Of a stretch of 64,000 nucleotides of DNA, positions 24,443-34,074 are shown piece after piece. Below the pieces are notes generated by a model. That model saw nothing but the letters and a program-made list of their open reading frames with translations, made no database searches and was not told where the DNA came from. A program made the translations under genes and the position numbers. Source of the stretch: Candidatus Hydrothermus pacificus (GTDB lineage Bacteria; Hydrothermota; Hydrothermia; Hydrothermales; Hydrothermaceae); contig MTOH01000002.1 of assembly GCA_002011615.1 (NCBI GenBank), positions 143,526-207,525 of the forward strand, read 5' to 3'. Each line of letters opens with the position of its first letter. The stretch's first letter is position 1.

Positions 24443-25867
24443 TTATTTATTTAAAAGCCCCTCAATATAATTTTTTTTGACATATTCTATTGCTTCTTCC
24501 CTGGTGTTTAAAATTTTTTCTGCCCTTTTTTCCTCAACATCCTGAAGTATTTTCTTGAAAATTGGTCCTGGTTTTAAACCCAGGTCAATTAAGTCATACC
24601 CTGTGATTAAAGGTTTGGGTCTTTCTTTTTTTGATTCCTCGTAGAATTCAACTATTTTATGGAGCAAATTCCTTAAATAGCTCGGGTCTTTTCCAGGTGG
24701 GGTTGCCTTGAAATCTGCGTAATCGAGTAGAAACAATGCAAACCATAAATCTCCTGTTTTTCTTAAATACCTGAATATTGCTCTTCTGGTCGCATCTTTT
24801 TCTTTTCCCAGAAGATGGGGATACATATGGTATTTTACAAGATTATTAAGGATTTTTGATTCTTTTCTCGAAAACCTCATATTGTGTGCCCATTTTCTTG
24901 CAATTTTAGCACCTTCTCTATCGTGTCCATAAAATTTTGTTCTTCCCCGCTCAACTTCTATTGTTAAGGGTTTTGCAATATCGTGGAAAAATCCTGCAAG
25001 GAAAAGAAGGGGCTTTTTGTCATATTCAAACCATTCTCTATAATAATTTTCATTGAATTTTGAAAAGAATGTTTTTTTAAGATTTCTTTCAAATTTTGCT
25101 ATATTCCTGACAACATTTAATGTGTGCTCAAGAATGTTCATTGACATTCCTTCGTATATCTGAAAAGAATTACGCTGGTATATAAGTTCTGGAATTAATT
25201 CAAATATAATTTCACTTTCTTTCAATAGTTCAATCCCTTTTTCAATATAATTTCCTTTACCAAACATCTCCCATATTTCGTATTTTATTCTTTCCTTTGC
25301 ACTATTTTTTAAAAGACCTCTGTTTTTCTTCATCCATTCAAATGTATTGCTCTCAATTTCAAATCCATACCAGAAGTAAAATCTTACAATTCTTAAAATT
25401 CTCAAAGGGTCTGAAATCAAATTTTCCTCATTTAATGTTTTTAAAATTTTATTCTCTATATCCTTTAAACCACCCACAAGGTCTATTAATTCCATCTTTA
25501 AAGGGTCAATAACTATACTGTTTATTGTTAAATCTCTTTTTTCAAGGTCTTCTCTTAAATTCTTTCCTTTTAGCCCGGTTACATCAACAGTATAAATTTT
25601 GTCCTTTTTTAAAATTATTCTGTATTCTTTAAATTCTTTATCAAGCAATACCCACTTACCTTTTATCCTTTTAGCTATTTCCTTTGAAATCTCTTCAGGG
25701 TCTTTATCAAGGACAATTATATCAATATCGCTCGCATCCTGATTTAATGCAAAATTTCTTAAAGCACCACCCACTATGTAGAATCTGGTATTTATGTTTT
25801 CAAAGGACCTGTATATTTTAAATATTTCAGATTTTTTTAAGTTTTCAAATATTTTTGATACTCGCAT
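24443..25867 (-). CDS. cca: CCA tRNA nucleotidyltransferase / poly(A) polymerase family protein with HD domain
   Basis: A 474-residue class II nucleotidyltransferase. FYIVGGALRNFALNQDASDI followed by DII gives the GG and DxD catalytic motifs at about 31-51, RRDLTINSI-like KRDLTINSIVIDPL follows, and DPLRILRIVRF binds the tRNA backbone. A C-terminal HD domain is visible (GFFHDIAKPLTIE, YGHDREGAKIARKWA). It repairs or adds the CCA end, fitting the adjacent tRNA without an encoded CCA. It is the last gene of the long rplT operon and overlaps the helicase by 23 bases. Poly(A) polymerase cannot be excluded by sequence alone. Confidence 0.9.
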   Translation of the reverse strand: MRVSKIFENLKKSEIFKIYRSFENINTRFYIVGGALRNFALNQDASDIDIIVLDKDPEEISKEIAKRIKGKWVLLDKEFKEYRIILKKDKIYTVDVTGLKGKNLREDLEKRDLTINSIVIDPLKMELIDLVGGLKDIENKILKTLNEENLISDPLRILRIVRFYFWYGFEIESNTFEWMKKNRGLLKNSAKERIKYEIWEMFGKGNYIEKGIELLKESEIIFELIPELIYQRNSFQIYEGMSMNILEHTLNVVRNIAKFERNLKKTFFSKFNENYYREWFEYDKKPLLFLAGFFHDIAKPLTIEVERGRTKFYGHDREGAKIARKWAHNMRFSRKESKILNNLVKYHMYPHLLGKEKDATRRAIFRYLRKTGDLWFALFLLDYADFKATPPGKDPSYLRNLLHKIVEFYEESKKERPKPLITGYDLIDLGLKPGPIFKKILQDVEEKRAEKILNTREEAIEYVKKNYIEGLLNK

Positions 25868-27749
25868 AAAATCTCCTTACATCTTTTATTTCATAGGTTA
25901 TGGGTGCAGGTGGCAGGTTTGATGTGAAATATTTTCCATAGGCGCTGTTTATTATTCTTGAGTCAAAAACAGCAAAACATCCTTTATCAGTTTTTTTTCT
26001 TATAAGTCTACCAAATCCCTGTTTAAATCTCAAAACAGCAAGAGGCAGAGAATAGTTTAAAAAGGGATTTTTACCTTCTTTTTTTAAGAGCTCCAGTTTT
26101 GCTTCATGATAGGGCTCATCAGGAACAGAAAAGGGTAATCTTGCGATTACAAGAAGCTCGAGAGCTTCACCTGGAATATCAACACCTTCCCAGAACGTTC
26201 CTGTGGCAAAAAGCGAAGTTTTTTCGTCATTTTTAAATCTTTCAAGCAGGTTTTTTCTTGAATCTTCTCCCTGAAACAGAACCGGTATTTTTAAATCAGA
26301 CATTAATTTTCTAACTTCTTTTAACATTTTATAAGATGTGAAAAGCACAAGTGCTCTTCCCTGAAATATCTCCACAAGTTCTTTTATTTTGTGAGAAAAA
26401 TACTGTGCGAATTTCTCTTCTTCTTTTGGTGTTGGGGCTTTTCTGTCAATATATATTATGACATTTTTCTTATAGGGAAAATGGGACGGGAGATAAACTG
26501 CCTGAGTATCTGGTTCAAGCCCTGCTTCTTTGATAAAAAATGAGAAATCCCTGCCTGTTTTTAAAGTGGCGGATGTGAAAAGGATCACAGGAAAATTGAG
26601 ATAAACAAATTCTTTTAAATAATTTCCAGGGTTTAATGGAGCATCTTTTAAAATTATTTCATCATTTTCTATTTCAACCCATTTTACATATTCTGAACCT
26701 TCAGAAAATATTATTTTTTCAAATTTTCTGGCGTAATTCAGAAGTTTTTCTTTAAACATTCTGGCTCTTAATCCCCAGTCTCCTCTGGGTATTTTTACCA
26801 TATTTGATAATTCCTTTAAATTTTCATGAATTTTAAATTCTGTGAAAGTACTTTCTCTTATCCTTTTCTTTTCGCTCTCTTTGATAAATCTTATGGCTTC
26901 TTTTTTTAATGCTTTTGCCTCTTCATAGGTTTTAGTCAGAAAATCTCTTTTCTTTTTTATAAATTTCCTGTCTGCTATTTCTCTAAAAAGAGTGCTTTCA
27001 AGATAATTGATGTTAATTTCATTCCCGTAGGAGTTTACAGCGTCTTCAATAAGCCTCTGTGCCTCATCTATTACAAGGATTCCTCCTGTTTTAATATAAG
27101 GAAAATCTATAAGAGAATTTGCAAGTAAAAAAGAATGATTTGTGATAAGGATATCTGAGTTTTTCCATCTATCAATTTTCTTGAATACATAACAATCAAT
27201 ATAATAAGGACAATCTTTTTTTAAACAGTCATCTTTCTTATATTTAAAAAGATTTGTTGGAATATTTTTACCCTCAAGTTCTGAAAGGTCTCCATCAGGG
27301 GTTTTCTCTATGAATTCAAAAATTATCTCCATCCACTTCTCCTTTGAAAATATATCCTCTTCTTTTAATTTTAAAAGGCAGAGATAATTCTCAAGCCCCT
27401 GTGCTATTTCTATTCTGATTCCCGGTATAATTTTTTTTACTATTATAACATCTTTTTCAAAAAGCTGTTTCTGAAGGGTTTTTGTGTGGGTTGATATAAC
27501 AGCATTTTCAAACAGATTCTCTTTGAGAGCAAGCGCTATCGGAACAAGATAGGCGAAACTTTTCCCCACACCTGTTCCTGCTTCAACTATCAATTTTTTC
27601 TTTTCCACTATCTTTTGATAAAAGGAAAGTGCCATTGAAAGCTGTGAATGGCGATATTCAAAATATTTTAATTCATCTTTTATTAATTTCCCCTCTTTAA
27701 ATATTTTATTTATAAATTCAATGTTCTTATCTTTTGAAGTCAATTTCAT
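25845..27749 (-). CDS. dinG: DinG/XPD-family ATP-dependent helicase
   Basis: A 634-residue superfamily 2 helicase. Motif I is EAGTGVGKSFAYLVP near residue 55, DEAQ is motif II (VIDEAQRL), TSATL is motif III, and QGFGRLIRKKTDKGC is motif VI. Four cysteines between motifs I and II (ENYLCLLK, DDCLKKDCPYYIDC) suggest the Fe-S cluster of the DinG/XPD class. ATG 27749 behind GGAGGG is preferred to the TTG at 27767. It starts within the last codons of the barrel-protein gene. It probably acts in repair or R-loop removal. Confidence 0.92.
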   Translation of the reverse strand: MKLTSKDKNIEFINKIFKEGKLIKDELKYFEYRHSQLSMALSFYQKIVEKKKLIVEAGTGVGKSFAYLVPIALALKENLFENAVISTHTKTLQKQLFEKDVIIVKKIIPGIRIEIAQGLENYLCLLKLKEEDIFSKEKWMEIIFEFIEKTPDGDLSELEGKNIPTNLFKYKKDDCLKKDCPYYIDCYVFKKIDRWKNSDILITNHSFLLANSLIDFPYIKTGGILVIDEAQRLIEDAVNSYGNEININYLESTLFREIADRKFIKKKRDFLTKTYEEAKALKKEAIRFIKESEKKRIRESTFTEFKIHENLKELSNMVKIPRGDWGLRARMFKEKLLNYARKFEKIIFSEGSEYVKWVEIENDEIILKDAPLNPGNYLKEFVYLNFPVILFTSATLKTGRDFSFFIKEAGLEPDTQAVYLPSHFPYKKNVIIYIDRKAPTPKEEEKFAQYFSHKIKELVEIFQGRALVLFTSYKMLKEVRKLMSDLKIPVLFQGEDSRKNLLERFKNDEKTSLFATGTFWEGVDIPGEALELLVIARLPFSVPDEPYHEAKLELLKKEGKNPFLNYSLPLAVLRFKQGFGRLIRKKTDKGCFAVFDSRIINSAYGKYFTSNLPPAPITYEIKDVRRFYASIKNI

Positions 27750-28491
27750 ATGATGAAAACCCTCCAAGTAAGGTATGATTTCTAAAAGAGTATAAAAAAT
27801 TTATTTTATCAAATAATAGCTCAAAGGAAAGAGAAAAAACAGGTGGCTGGTTACATACTCCTGCTGATAGTGTTATATTTTTCATTATATAAAATTTCTG
27901 AGCCAGGCTGAAAGATGTGAACTTGCCTTCATAATTCAAATCAAAAAAACTTTCCAGAAGTTTACTTTCCTTAAAGGATAGGGACAGGGAACCTGAAGGA
28001 TATATCCTTTCTGATAGCAAAGCAGGGGAGTTGAAGTTCAAAAAGAAAAGTCCTATCTTGAGTGGTTTTATTATATTGAAGGAAATGCCTGCATCCGCAG
28101 AAAAAACACCTTTTGTAATCGTATTTTTTATATAAAGATAAAGGTATTTTAAGTTGAAACCGAGATTTATGCCTTCTTTATGAAGAGAAAGTCCGAGAAC
28201 ATAGGAGATTTCTCTGTAAAAGTCTGTTCCCATATAGTTGTAGCCTGCTCCGATATTAAATTTTTTAAAATTCTTTAAAATCGCACCTTCAAAAAAGTTC
28301 AGTCCGGAAATTGTATAGGGGTTTGAGTAAGCAAAGGAAAACATCATTCCTGTATTTGCTGGGCTTAATATTGAAGGGGCGTGGACAAGGGCTATGGCTT
28401 TACCGTTTGTTGAAAATTTATTTCCTGATAAAAGAGATGGAGAAAAGTTATATTCATAAAAAAGAGAAAAAATTAAAATAAGTTTTATCAT
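27727..28491 (-). CDS. PorV/PorQ-like outer-membrane beta-barrel protein
   Basis: A 254-residue protein. After a short hydrophobic leader (MIKLILIFSLFYEYNFSPSL) the N-terminal GKAIALVHAPSILSPANTG matches the conserved start of PorV/PorQ-type barrels (GRGGAFVAxxDDxxAxxxNPAG). Amphipathic strands follow to the end (FNIGAGYNYMGTDFYREI, LGFNLKYLYLYIKN, SLSLSFKESKLLESFFDL). It probably resides in the outer membrane. It overlaps the ogt gene by four bases and the helicase start, an odd position for a barrel inside an information-processing operon. Confidence 0.65.
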   Translation of the reverse strand: MIKLILIFSLFYEYNFSPSLLSGNKFSTNGKAIALVHAPSILSPANTGMMFSFAYSNPYTISGLNFFEGAILKNFKKFNIGAGYNYMGTDFYREISYVLGLSLHKEGINLGFNLKYLYLYIKNTITKGVFSADAGISFNIIKPLKIGLFFLNFNSPALLSERIYPSGSLSLSFKESKLLESFFDLNYEGKFTSFSLAQKFYIMKNITLSAGVCNQPPVFSLSFELLFDKINFLYSFRNHTLLGGFSSYEIDFKR

Positions 28492-28955
28492 CTTTTCTCT
28501 ATTTCAAGAAGATGTTTTTTCCACCTCAAATCCGGTGAATATCCTCCAATGTTTTTTTTACCTGTGACCCTGTGACAGGCAACAAAAATTGGAAAGGGAT
28601 TTCTCTTCATGAACTGACCAATTGTTCTTGGAGAAGTTCTGAAAATTTTAGCAAGTTCTCCATAAGTTATGGTTTTTCCTTTTTTTACATTTCTTTGAAG
28701 ATATTTTAGAACTTTTTTTTGTTTTTCATTTATATTTCCCCAGGAAAGGGGTATTTTTTTTAAATAAGAGTCATCTCCTTTTTTAAAGTAGATGTCAAGA
28801 GCTTTTCTAATCGGGTGATTTTTGTTCTTATATTCTCTATTTTTCTTAAACTTTCCTATGATTACTCTTTTTACCTTTTGTCCGTCCATAATTATTTTTA
28901 TTTTGCCATAAGGGGAAATGTATTGGTATTCATGCAACTCCGTGTATTTCTTCAT
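28488..28955 (-). CDS. ogt: Methylated-DNA--protein-cysteine methyltransferase-like protein
   Basis: A 155-residue suicide alkyltransferase. ITYGELAKIFRTSPRTIGQF is the HTH/arginine-finger region, and NPFPIFVACHRVTGKKNIGG carries the acceptor cysteine. The usual [IV]PCHRV reads VACHRV, a Pro-to-Ala change next to the nucleophile, but the Cys itself is kept, so it is not an ATL protein. It should remove alkyl groups from O6-guanine. It overlaps uvrC by 26 bases, grouping two DNA repair genes. Confidence 0.9.
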   Translation of the reverse strand: MKKYTELHEYQYISPYGKIKIIMDGQKVKRVIIGKFKKNREYKNKNHPIRKALDIYFKKGDDSYLKKIPLSWGNINEKQKKVLKYLQRNVKKGKTITYGELAKIFRTSPRTIGQFMKRNPFPIFVACHRVTGKKNIGGYSPDLRWKKHLLEIEKR

Positions 28956-30753
28956 ATATCTTCCTCGCGAGTTTTTCTCCTATACCTTTAACCTTTTTTA
29001 TTTCATCAGGTGATGCTGAAAAAATTCTTTCAGCAGAGCCAAAATATCTTAAAAGGGTCATTTTCTTTTTCTCTCCTATTCCTTCTATTTCATCAAGAAC
29101 TGATTTTTTTATTTTCTTTTCTCTCCTTTTTCTGTGATATGTTATTGTAAACCTGTGTGCTTCCCTTCTTATTAATTTTAACAGTCTTAATGCATTTCTC
29201 TTATTTCTTGGCACAATAATCATTTTCCCATCAGTGAAGTATATCTGGTCAAAAGTTTTTGCAAAGGCACATACACAAATATCCTTCATATTTTCCTCTT
29301 TAAAGGCTTTTAATGCAAAGGTAAGTTGAGGTTTCCCACCATCTATTATGAAGATGTCGGGAAAATTCTGTTTTTCTTTAACAAGCCTTTTGATTCTTCT
29401 TTTTGTAACCTCGTAAATCATGTGAGCATCGGAATGGCTTTCAGTATGTTTTATCCTGTACTTTCTGTATTCACTCTTTCTGGGTTTTCCTTTCTCAAAT
29501 ACAACTACCGCACCAACTCTTTCGTCTCCAAATATCTGAGATATATCAAGGGCTTCTATTCTTTCAGGGATTTTTGAGAGGTTGAATAATTCTTTTATTT
29601 CTATGAGTGATTGAGGTATTCTTTGTTTAAATACCCCTCTTTTCAATAGTTCTTCTTCAAGTGTAAATTTGGCATTCTCATTTGCCATTTCAAGTAGTTT
29701 CTTTTCTCTTTTTTCTTTGACCTTATGAATGATTTTGATATCCAGCCCTCTTTTCTGCTTAAGAGTGTCTTCGATCAACTTTTTTTCTTTTATTCTGAAG
29801 GGAATTATTACTTTTTCTCCACCTATCACGCCTTTTGAGTAAAGCTGGAGCAAAAATTCTTCAATTATTTCTTCATTACTTGCTTCCTCAGGAAACTCAA
29901 GGAGATAGGGTTCTTTATCCAGTATTCTTCCTTTTCTAACAGGTAAAATAAGACACATTGCATATCTTCCTATTCTTGAAAATCCTATGACATCAAGAAA
30001 TATTTCTTCTTCTACATGAGTTATATATCCGCCGTGTATTTCTCTGAGAGCATAGAGTCTATCCCTTAAAATGGATGCTTTTTCAAATTCCATCTTTTTT
30101 GAAGCCTTTTTAATTTCATCTTCGAGCCATTTTTCAATACCCTGAGTTTTACCGGAAAAAAATTCTACAAGCTTTCTGACATTTTCCTTATAATCTTCTT
30201 CTGTTATCATTCCAGGGACACAGGGCGCCGGACACCTTTTTATGTGATATTCAAGACATGGGTTTATTTTTTGTTTTGATGGAAGTTTGTATTTACATGT
30301 CCTTATAGGAAACACTTTTAAAATTATCTTTAGTGTTTTCATCAAAGCTTTTGCCGAATGAAAAGGCCCAAATAGCAAGGACCCATCTTCTCTTATGTCC
30401 CTTGTTTTAAAAATTCTGGGATATTTCTCATAGGTTGTAACTTTTAAATAAGGGTATTTTTTATCATCCTTTAAACGAACGTTATATTTTGGAGAGTGTT
30501 TTTTAATAAGGTTTGCTTCTAAGAGCAAAGCTTCAGCTTCAGAATCTGTAACCATGTAATCAAAGTCTCGTACTTTTAAGAGAAATTTTTTAAATCTCGG
30601 GTTTTCCTGAATGTCTGATGCGTGGTTCCTGAGCCTGTCCCTTAAATTTTTAGCTTTGCCTATATAAAGAGCTGAACCCTTTCTGTCTTTAAATATATAA
30701 ACTCCCGGAACTTCGGGAACATCTTTTACCTTATCCTTCCACTTATCTTGCAT
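28930..30753 (-). CDS. uvrC: Excinuclease ABC subunit C
   Basis: A 607-residue UvrC, the nicking subunit of nucleotide excision repair. PGVYIFKDRKGSALYIGKAK is the GIY-YIG nuclease for the 3' cut. CPAPCVPGM and a UVR motif near residue 205 follow. EALDISQIFGDERVGAVVVF starts the RNase H-like 5' nuclease, and the C-terminal helix-hairpin-helix pair (LDEIEGIGEKKKMTLLRYFG, IKKVKGIGEKLARKIYEEI) binds DNA. Its start overlaps rny by 11 bases. Length and domain order are normal. Confidence 0.98.
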   Translation of the reverse strand: MQDKWKDKVKDVPEVPGVYIFKDRKGSALYIGKAKNLRDRLRNHASDIQENPRFKKFLLKVRDFDYMVTDSEAEALLLEANLIKKHSPKYNVRLKDDKKYPYLKVTTYEKYPRIFKTRDIREDGSLLFGPFHSAKALMKTLKIILKVFPIRTCKYKLPSKQKINPCLEYHIKRCPAPCVPGMITEEDYKENVRKLVEFFSGKTQGIEKWLEDEIKKASKKMEFEKASILRDRLYALREIHGGYITHVEEEIFLDVIGFSRIGRYAMCLILPVRKGRILDKEPYLLEFPEEASNEEIIEEFLLQLYSKGVIGGEKVIIPFRIKEKKLIEDTLKQKRGLDIKIIHKVKEKREKKLLEMANENAKFTLEEELLKRGVFKQRIPQSLIEIKELFNLSKIPERIEALDISQIFGDERVGAVVVFEKGKPRKSEYRKYRIKHTESHSDAHMIYEVTKRRIKRLVKEKQNFPDIFIIDGGKPQLTFALKAFKEENMKDICVCAFAKTFDQIYFTDGKMIIVPRNKRNALRLLKLIRREAHRFTITYHRKRREKKIKKSVLDEIEGIGEKKKMTLLRYFGSAERIFSASPDEIKKVKGIGEKLARKIYEEIHGVA

Positions 30754-32293
30754 ACTGGGTAACTCTATACTCTCTTATAACCGTTACCTTTATCTGCCCC
30801 GGAAATTGAATTTTTTCTTCTATTTCATTTGTCACTCTTTTGGCAAGCTCATCAGCTTCGGCGTCAGTTATTTTTCCTGCCTCTACCACTATTCTAACCT
30901 CTCTTCCTGCCTGGAGAGCAAAGGCTTTTTCAACGCCGGGGAATGATGATGCTATTTCCTCAAGTTTCTCAATTCTCTTTATATATGCCTCTATACTTTC
31001 TCTTCTTGCACCTGGTCTTGCACCGGAGACCGCATCAGCCGCTGAGACTATCATGGTATATGGTGAGATTGCTTCTTCATCCTCGTGGTGAGCAGCGATT
31101 GCATTACAAACTATATCTGATTCTCCATATCTTTTTGCTATCTGGGCGCCTATCAGGGCGTGAGGACCTTCATAGTCTGCTTCTGCAACCTTGCCTATGT
31201 CATGCAGAAGAGCACACCTTTTTGCAATTTCCACATCCAGTTTTAGTTCTCCTGCCATAATGCCCGAAAGATAGGCAACTTCCTTTGAATGAATTAGAAG
31301 ATTCTGTCCATAACTGGTTCTGTATTTCATTTTACCAACCATCTTTAAAAGTTCTGGATGCATCCCTCTTACACCGAGTTCAAGAACAATTTCTTCACCA
31401 AGAACTTTAATATATTCGTCCATTTCTTTTTCAACTTTATTCACAACTTCCTCAATTCTTGCAGGGTGTATTCTACCATCCTGGAGAAGTTTTTCAAGGG
31501 ATATCCTTGCTATATCTCTTTTGTAGGGATTAAAGGATGACAAAATAACCGCTTCAGGAGTATCGTCAACGATTATTTCAACTCCTGTGACTGATTCAAA
31601 TGTTCTGATGTTTCTTCCTTCCCTGCCTATTATCCTTCCCTTCATTTCCTCTGAAGGCAAAGGAACAACAGTTATACAGGATTCAGATGCCACATTGGAT
31701 GCCACTCTCTGCATTGCATTGCTTATTATCTTAACCGCCTCTTTTTCAGCCTTTTCTCTTGCTTCTTCTTTTATCTTGTGAGCAATCTGAGCCGCTTCAA
31801 CTCTTGCCTCTTTTTCAACATTTTTAAGGAGAATTACTTTTGCCTCTTCTCTCGTCATCCCTGCTATTTCCTGAACTTTTTTTGTCTCCTCTCTTATCAT
31901 CTCGTCAATCTTTTCCATCTTCAGGTTCCAGACTTTTTCTTTGTTTGAAATTTCTTTTTCTCTTGCTTTAAGTTCTTCCTCCTTTCTGTAAAGAAGTTCA
32001 CCTTTTTTGTCCATCTGGTATTCTTTATTCTGAATCTCTTTTTCTCTTCTTTCAAGTTCTTTCCGCATTCTTATAATTTCTTTTTCCATCTGTGTTCTTT
32101 CTTTAAGCATTTCTTCTCTTACCTTTAACTGAAATTCTTTCTTAAACTTGTCCGCCTCTTTTCTGGCAGTTTCAACTATATCCTTTGCGCTACTCCGGGC
32201 TTTTTCCAGATTTTTGTTTATTACATATTTCACCAGGAAATAGCCTCCAACAAAACCAATCAATAAAAATAAAATATAAAATATAACCTGCAT
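30743..32293 (-). CDS. rny: Ribonuclease Y
   Basis: A 516-residue endoribonuclease. An N-terminal membrane anchor (VIFYILFLLIGFVGGYFLV) is followed by a long coiled coil rich in Lys/Glu (about 25-200). A KH domain follows with GRIIGREGRNIRTFESVTG, then an HD domain with CALLHDIGKVAEADYEGPHA. It initiates mRNA decay at the inner membrane. The length and layout match the Bacillus enzyme. It lies one base after rarA and overlaps uvrC by 11 bases. Confidence 0.98.
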   Translation of the reverse strand: MQVIFYILFLLIGFVGGYFLVKYVINKNLEKARSSAKDIVETARKEADKFKKEFQLKVREEMLKERTQMEKEIIRMRKELERREKEIQNKEYQMDKKGELLYRKEEELKAREKEISNKEKVWNLKMEKIDEMIREETKKVQEIAGMTREEAKVILLKNVEKEARVEAAQIAHKIKEEAREKAEKEAVKIISNAMQRVASNVASESCITVVPLPSEEMKGRIIGREGRNIRTFESVTGVEIIVDDTPEAVILSSFNPYKRDIARISLEKLLQDGRIHPARIEEVVNKVEKEMDEYIKVLGEEIVLELGVRGMHPELLKMVGKMKYRTSYGQNLLIHSKEVAYLSGIMAGELKLDVEIAKRCALLHDIGKVAEADYEGPHALIGAQIAKRYGESDIVCNAIAAHHEDEEAISPYTMIVSAADAVSGARPGARRESIEAYIKRIEKLEEIASSFPGVEKAFALQAGREVRIVVEAGKITDAEADELAKRVTNEIEEKIQFPGQIKVTVIREYRVTQYAR

Positions 32294-32294
32294 C

Positions 32295-33584
32295 TCACAC
32301 CTCCTTTCTCCATCTTATTTTCCTTATTTCTTTTAGTTTCTGCCTGAAAATTTTTTCTTTACCTTTGCCCAGAATTTCTGCAACCTCTACAAATTCAGGA
32401 AGATACTTCTGGTACACCGCTTCAGGCTCTGAGTGAGGATATCTATATCCTTCACCTCTACCTATCTTTTTCGCACTTTTATAATGACTGTCTCTTAAAT
32501 GCATTGGCACATTAAATCTTTTCTCTTTTAAAACCTTCCTGGCTCTTGCCATACTTCTTAATACACTATTTGATTTAGGGCATAAACTCAAGAACAGCGT
32601 GAGGAATGCGAGTAAAAATTCTCCCTCGGGCATCCCCACCATTTCAAAAGCATATGCACAACCTGTTGCAACCTTTATTGCTTCAGGCTCTGCTAAACCT
32701 ATGTCTTCACATGCAAATATAAGCATTCTTCTGAATATAAATCTCGGGTCCTCTCCACTTTCTATCATTTTAAAAAGCCAGTAAAGAGAGGCATCAGGGT
32801 CAGAGCCTCTCAGCGACTTTATAAATGCAGATATCGTGTCGTAATGCTCATCCCCTTTTCTGTCATATCTAAAATAAAGGGGCAACTTTCTCAAATCTTC
32901 TATGCCTATATTATTGCTTTCTTTTGTTTCAACAAGGAGTTCAAGTATGTTTAAAGCTCTTCTTGCATCACCTTCACTTGTTATTGCTATACTTTCAAAA
33001 ACTCTTTCATCTATCTCTAAATTAAACTTTCCATAACCTCTCTCTTCATCCCCAACAGCTTTTTTCAATATTGATATTATATCTTTTTCTTTTAATGGTT
33101 TGAATTCAAATATCTTTAAACGGGAAAGTAATGCTTTGTCAATGGCAAAAAAGGGATTCAGGACGGTTGAACCTATAAGCACTATTTTCCCTGCTTCACT
33201 CGCAGGTAAAAGAACTTCCTGCTGAAGCCTGTTAAATCTGTGTATTTCATCTATAAAGAGTATTATGGGCTTGTTTGTATTTTTATAAAATCTATCAGCT
33301 TCTTCCAGAATTTTTTTGACATCAGAAGAAGTTGATACAGAAGCGTTCAGGTGAAAAAATGGTAGATTTGTCTTTTTAGAAATTATGAGGGCAAGGGATG
33401 TCTTACCTGTGCCTGGTGGTCCAAAAAACAAAGAAGAGGGAACATTACCTTTCTCTACTAACTTCTTTAGAATTCCTCCTTCTCCCACCAGGTGGTCTTG
33501 CCCGAAAAACTCTGAAAAATCCCGGGGGGCCAGGCGATATGCCAGGGGTCCCCTTCTCTTTTTGCCAAATTCTCCAAATATCAA
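32295..33584 (-). CDS. rarA: Replication-associated recombination protein A (RarA/MgsA), AAA+ ATPase
   Basis: A 429-residue clamp-loader-like AAA+ ATPase. It starts RRGPLAYRLAPRDFSEFFGQ, with Walker A FFGPPGTGKTSLALII, Walker B ILFIDEIHRFNRLQQE, and sensor 1 VLIGSTVLNPFF. The C-terminal part carries EGDARRALNILELL and the tetramerisation region HLRDSHYKSAKKIGRGEGYR. It acts at stalled forks. It begins 15 bases after zapA in the same operon, with a strong Shine-Dalgarno. Confidence 0.97.
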   Translation of the reverse strand: MIFGEFGKKRRGPLAYRLAPRDFSEFFGQDHLVGEGGILKKLVEKGNVPSSLFFGPPGTGKTSLALIISKKTNLPFFHLNASVSTSSDVKKILEEADRFYKNTNKPIILFIDEIHRFNRLQQEVLLPASEAGKIVLIGSTVLNPFFAIDKALLSRLKIFEFKPLKEKDIISILKKAVGDEERGYGKFNLEIDERVFESIAITSEGDARRALNILELLVETKESNNIGIEDLRKLPLYFRYDRKGDEHYDTISAFIKSLRGSDPDASLYWLFKMIESGEDPRFIFRRMLIFACEDIGLAEPEAIKVATGCAYAFEMVGMPEGEFLLAFLTLFLSLCPKSNSVLRSMARARKVLKEKRFNVPMHLRDSHYKSAKKIGRGEGYRYPHSEPEAVYQKYLPEFVEVAEILGKGKEKIFRQKLKEIRKIRWRKEV

Positions 33585-33599
33585 TTTTTTTCACCTCCT

Positions 33600-33872
33600 T
33601 CATACTCTTTCCTCTATTTTTTTTATTATACTTTCTATTTTCTCTTCTAATCTTTTTCTTTTGTATCGCTCTTTTAAAAGAGATTCTGCTAAGGATAAAA
33701 GAGCAAGTATATAAACTTTTTCAGGTCCTTCGGGATGGTCTATCAACTTTTCACACTCAGAAATTGTTTCGTTAATTATTTTCTCTATTTCTTTCACTTC
33801 TCTTTCCTCTAAATCTGTTTTTAACTTATAAATCTTACCTTTAATTTGAATATCTATATTTCTTTCAATCAT
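33600..33872 (-). CDS. zapA: Cell division protein ZapA
   Basis: A 90-residue ZapA-like protein. The N-terminal strand-turn-strand (VDIQIKGKIYKL-like NIDIQIKGKIYKLKTD) and the helix EREVKEIEKIINETISECE are followed by LSLAESLLKERYK and a coiled coil. It would dimerise and bundle FtsZ filaments. It overlaps the preceding coiled-coil gene by four bases (ATGA). The pheT-coiled coil-zapA order is common in bacteria. Confidence 0.85.
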   Translation of the reverse strand: MIERNIDIQIKGKIYKLKTDLEEREVKEIEKIINETISECEKLIDHPEGPEKVYILALLSLAESLLKERYKRKRLEEKIESIIKKIEERV

Positions 33873-34072
33873 CTTATAACCGCCTCAATTTTATCAATTA
33901 AATTTTTAACTTTTTCTTCAGCTTCGTCAAGAAGCTTTGTTTTCTCCTCCTTTTCTCTTTTTAAATTTTCATTTTCACTTCTTAAGTTTTCCAGTTCACT
34001 TTCAAGAGTTTTAATTCTTTCTATCAGAAAATTTATTTTTTCTTCCAATTTTTCAATTGTTGCTGCTTCCAT
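33869..34072 (-). CDS. Short coiled-coil protein, ZapB-like
   Basis: A 67-residue protein that is one continuous coiled coil (IEKLEEKINFLIERIKTLES, then Glu/Lys/Leu heptads). Small proteins of this kind are found between pheT and zapA in many genomes and are taken as ZapB-like division factors. With no other sequence signature the assignment rests on position and structure. It lies two bases after pheT and overlaps zapA by four. Confidence 0.75.
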   Translation of the reverse strand: MEAATIEKLEEKINFLIERIKTLESELENLRSENENLKREKEEKTKLLDEAEEKVKNLIDKIEAVIR

Positions 34073-34074
34073 TT

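Noticed and set aside
31587..31781. Small + strand frames inside rny, uvrC and pheST
   Set aside because: They are shadows of strongly conserved minus-strand genes.
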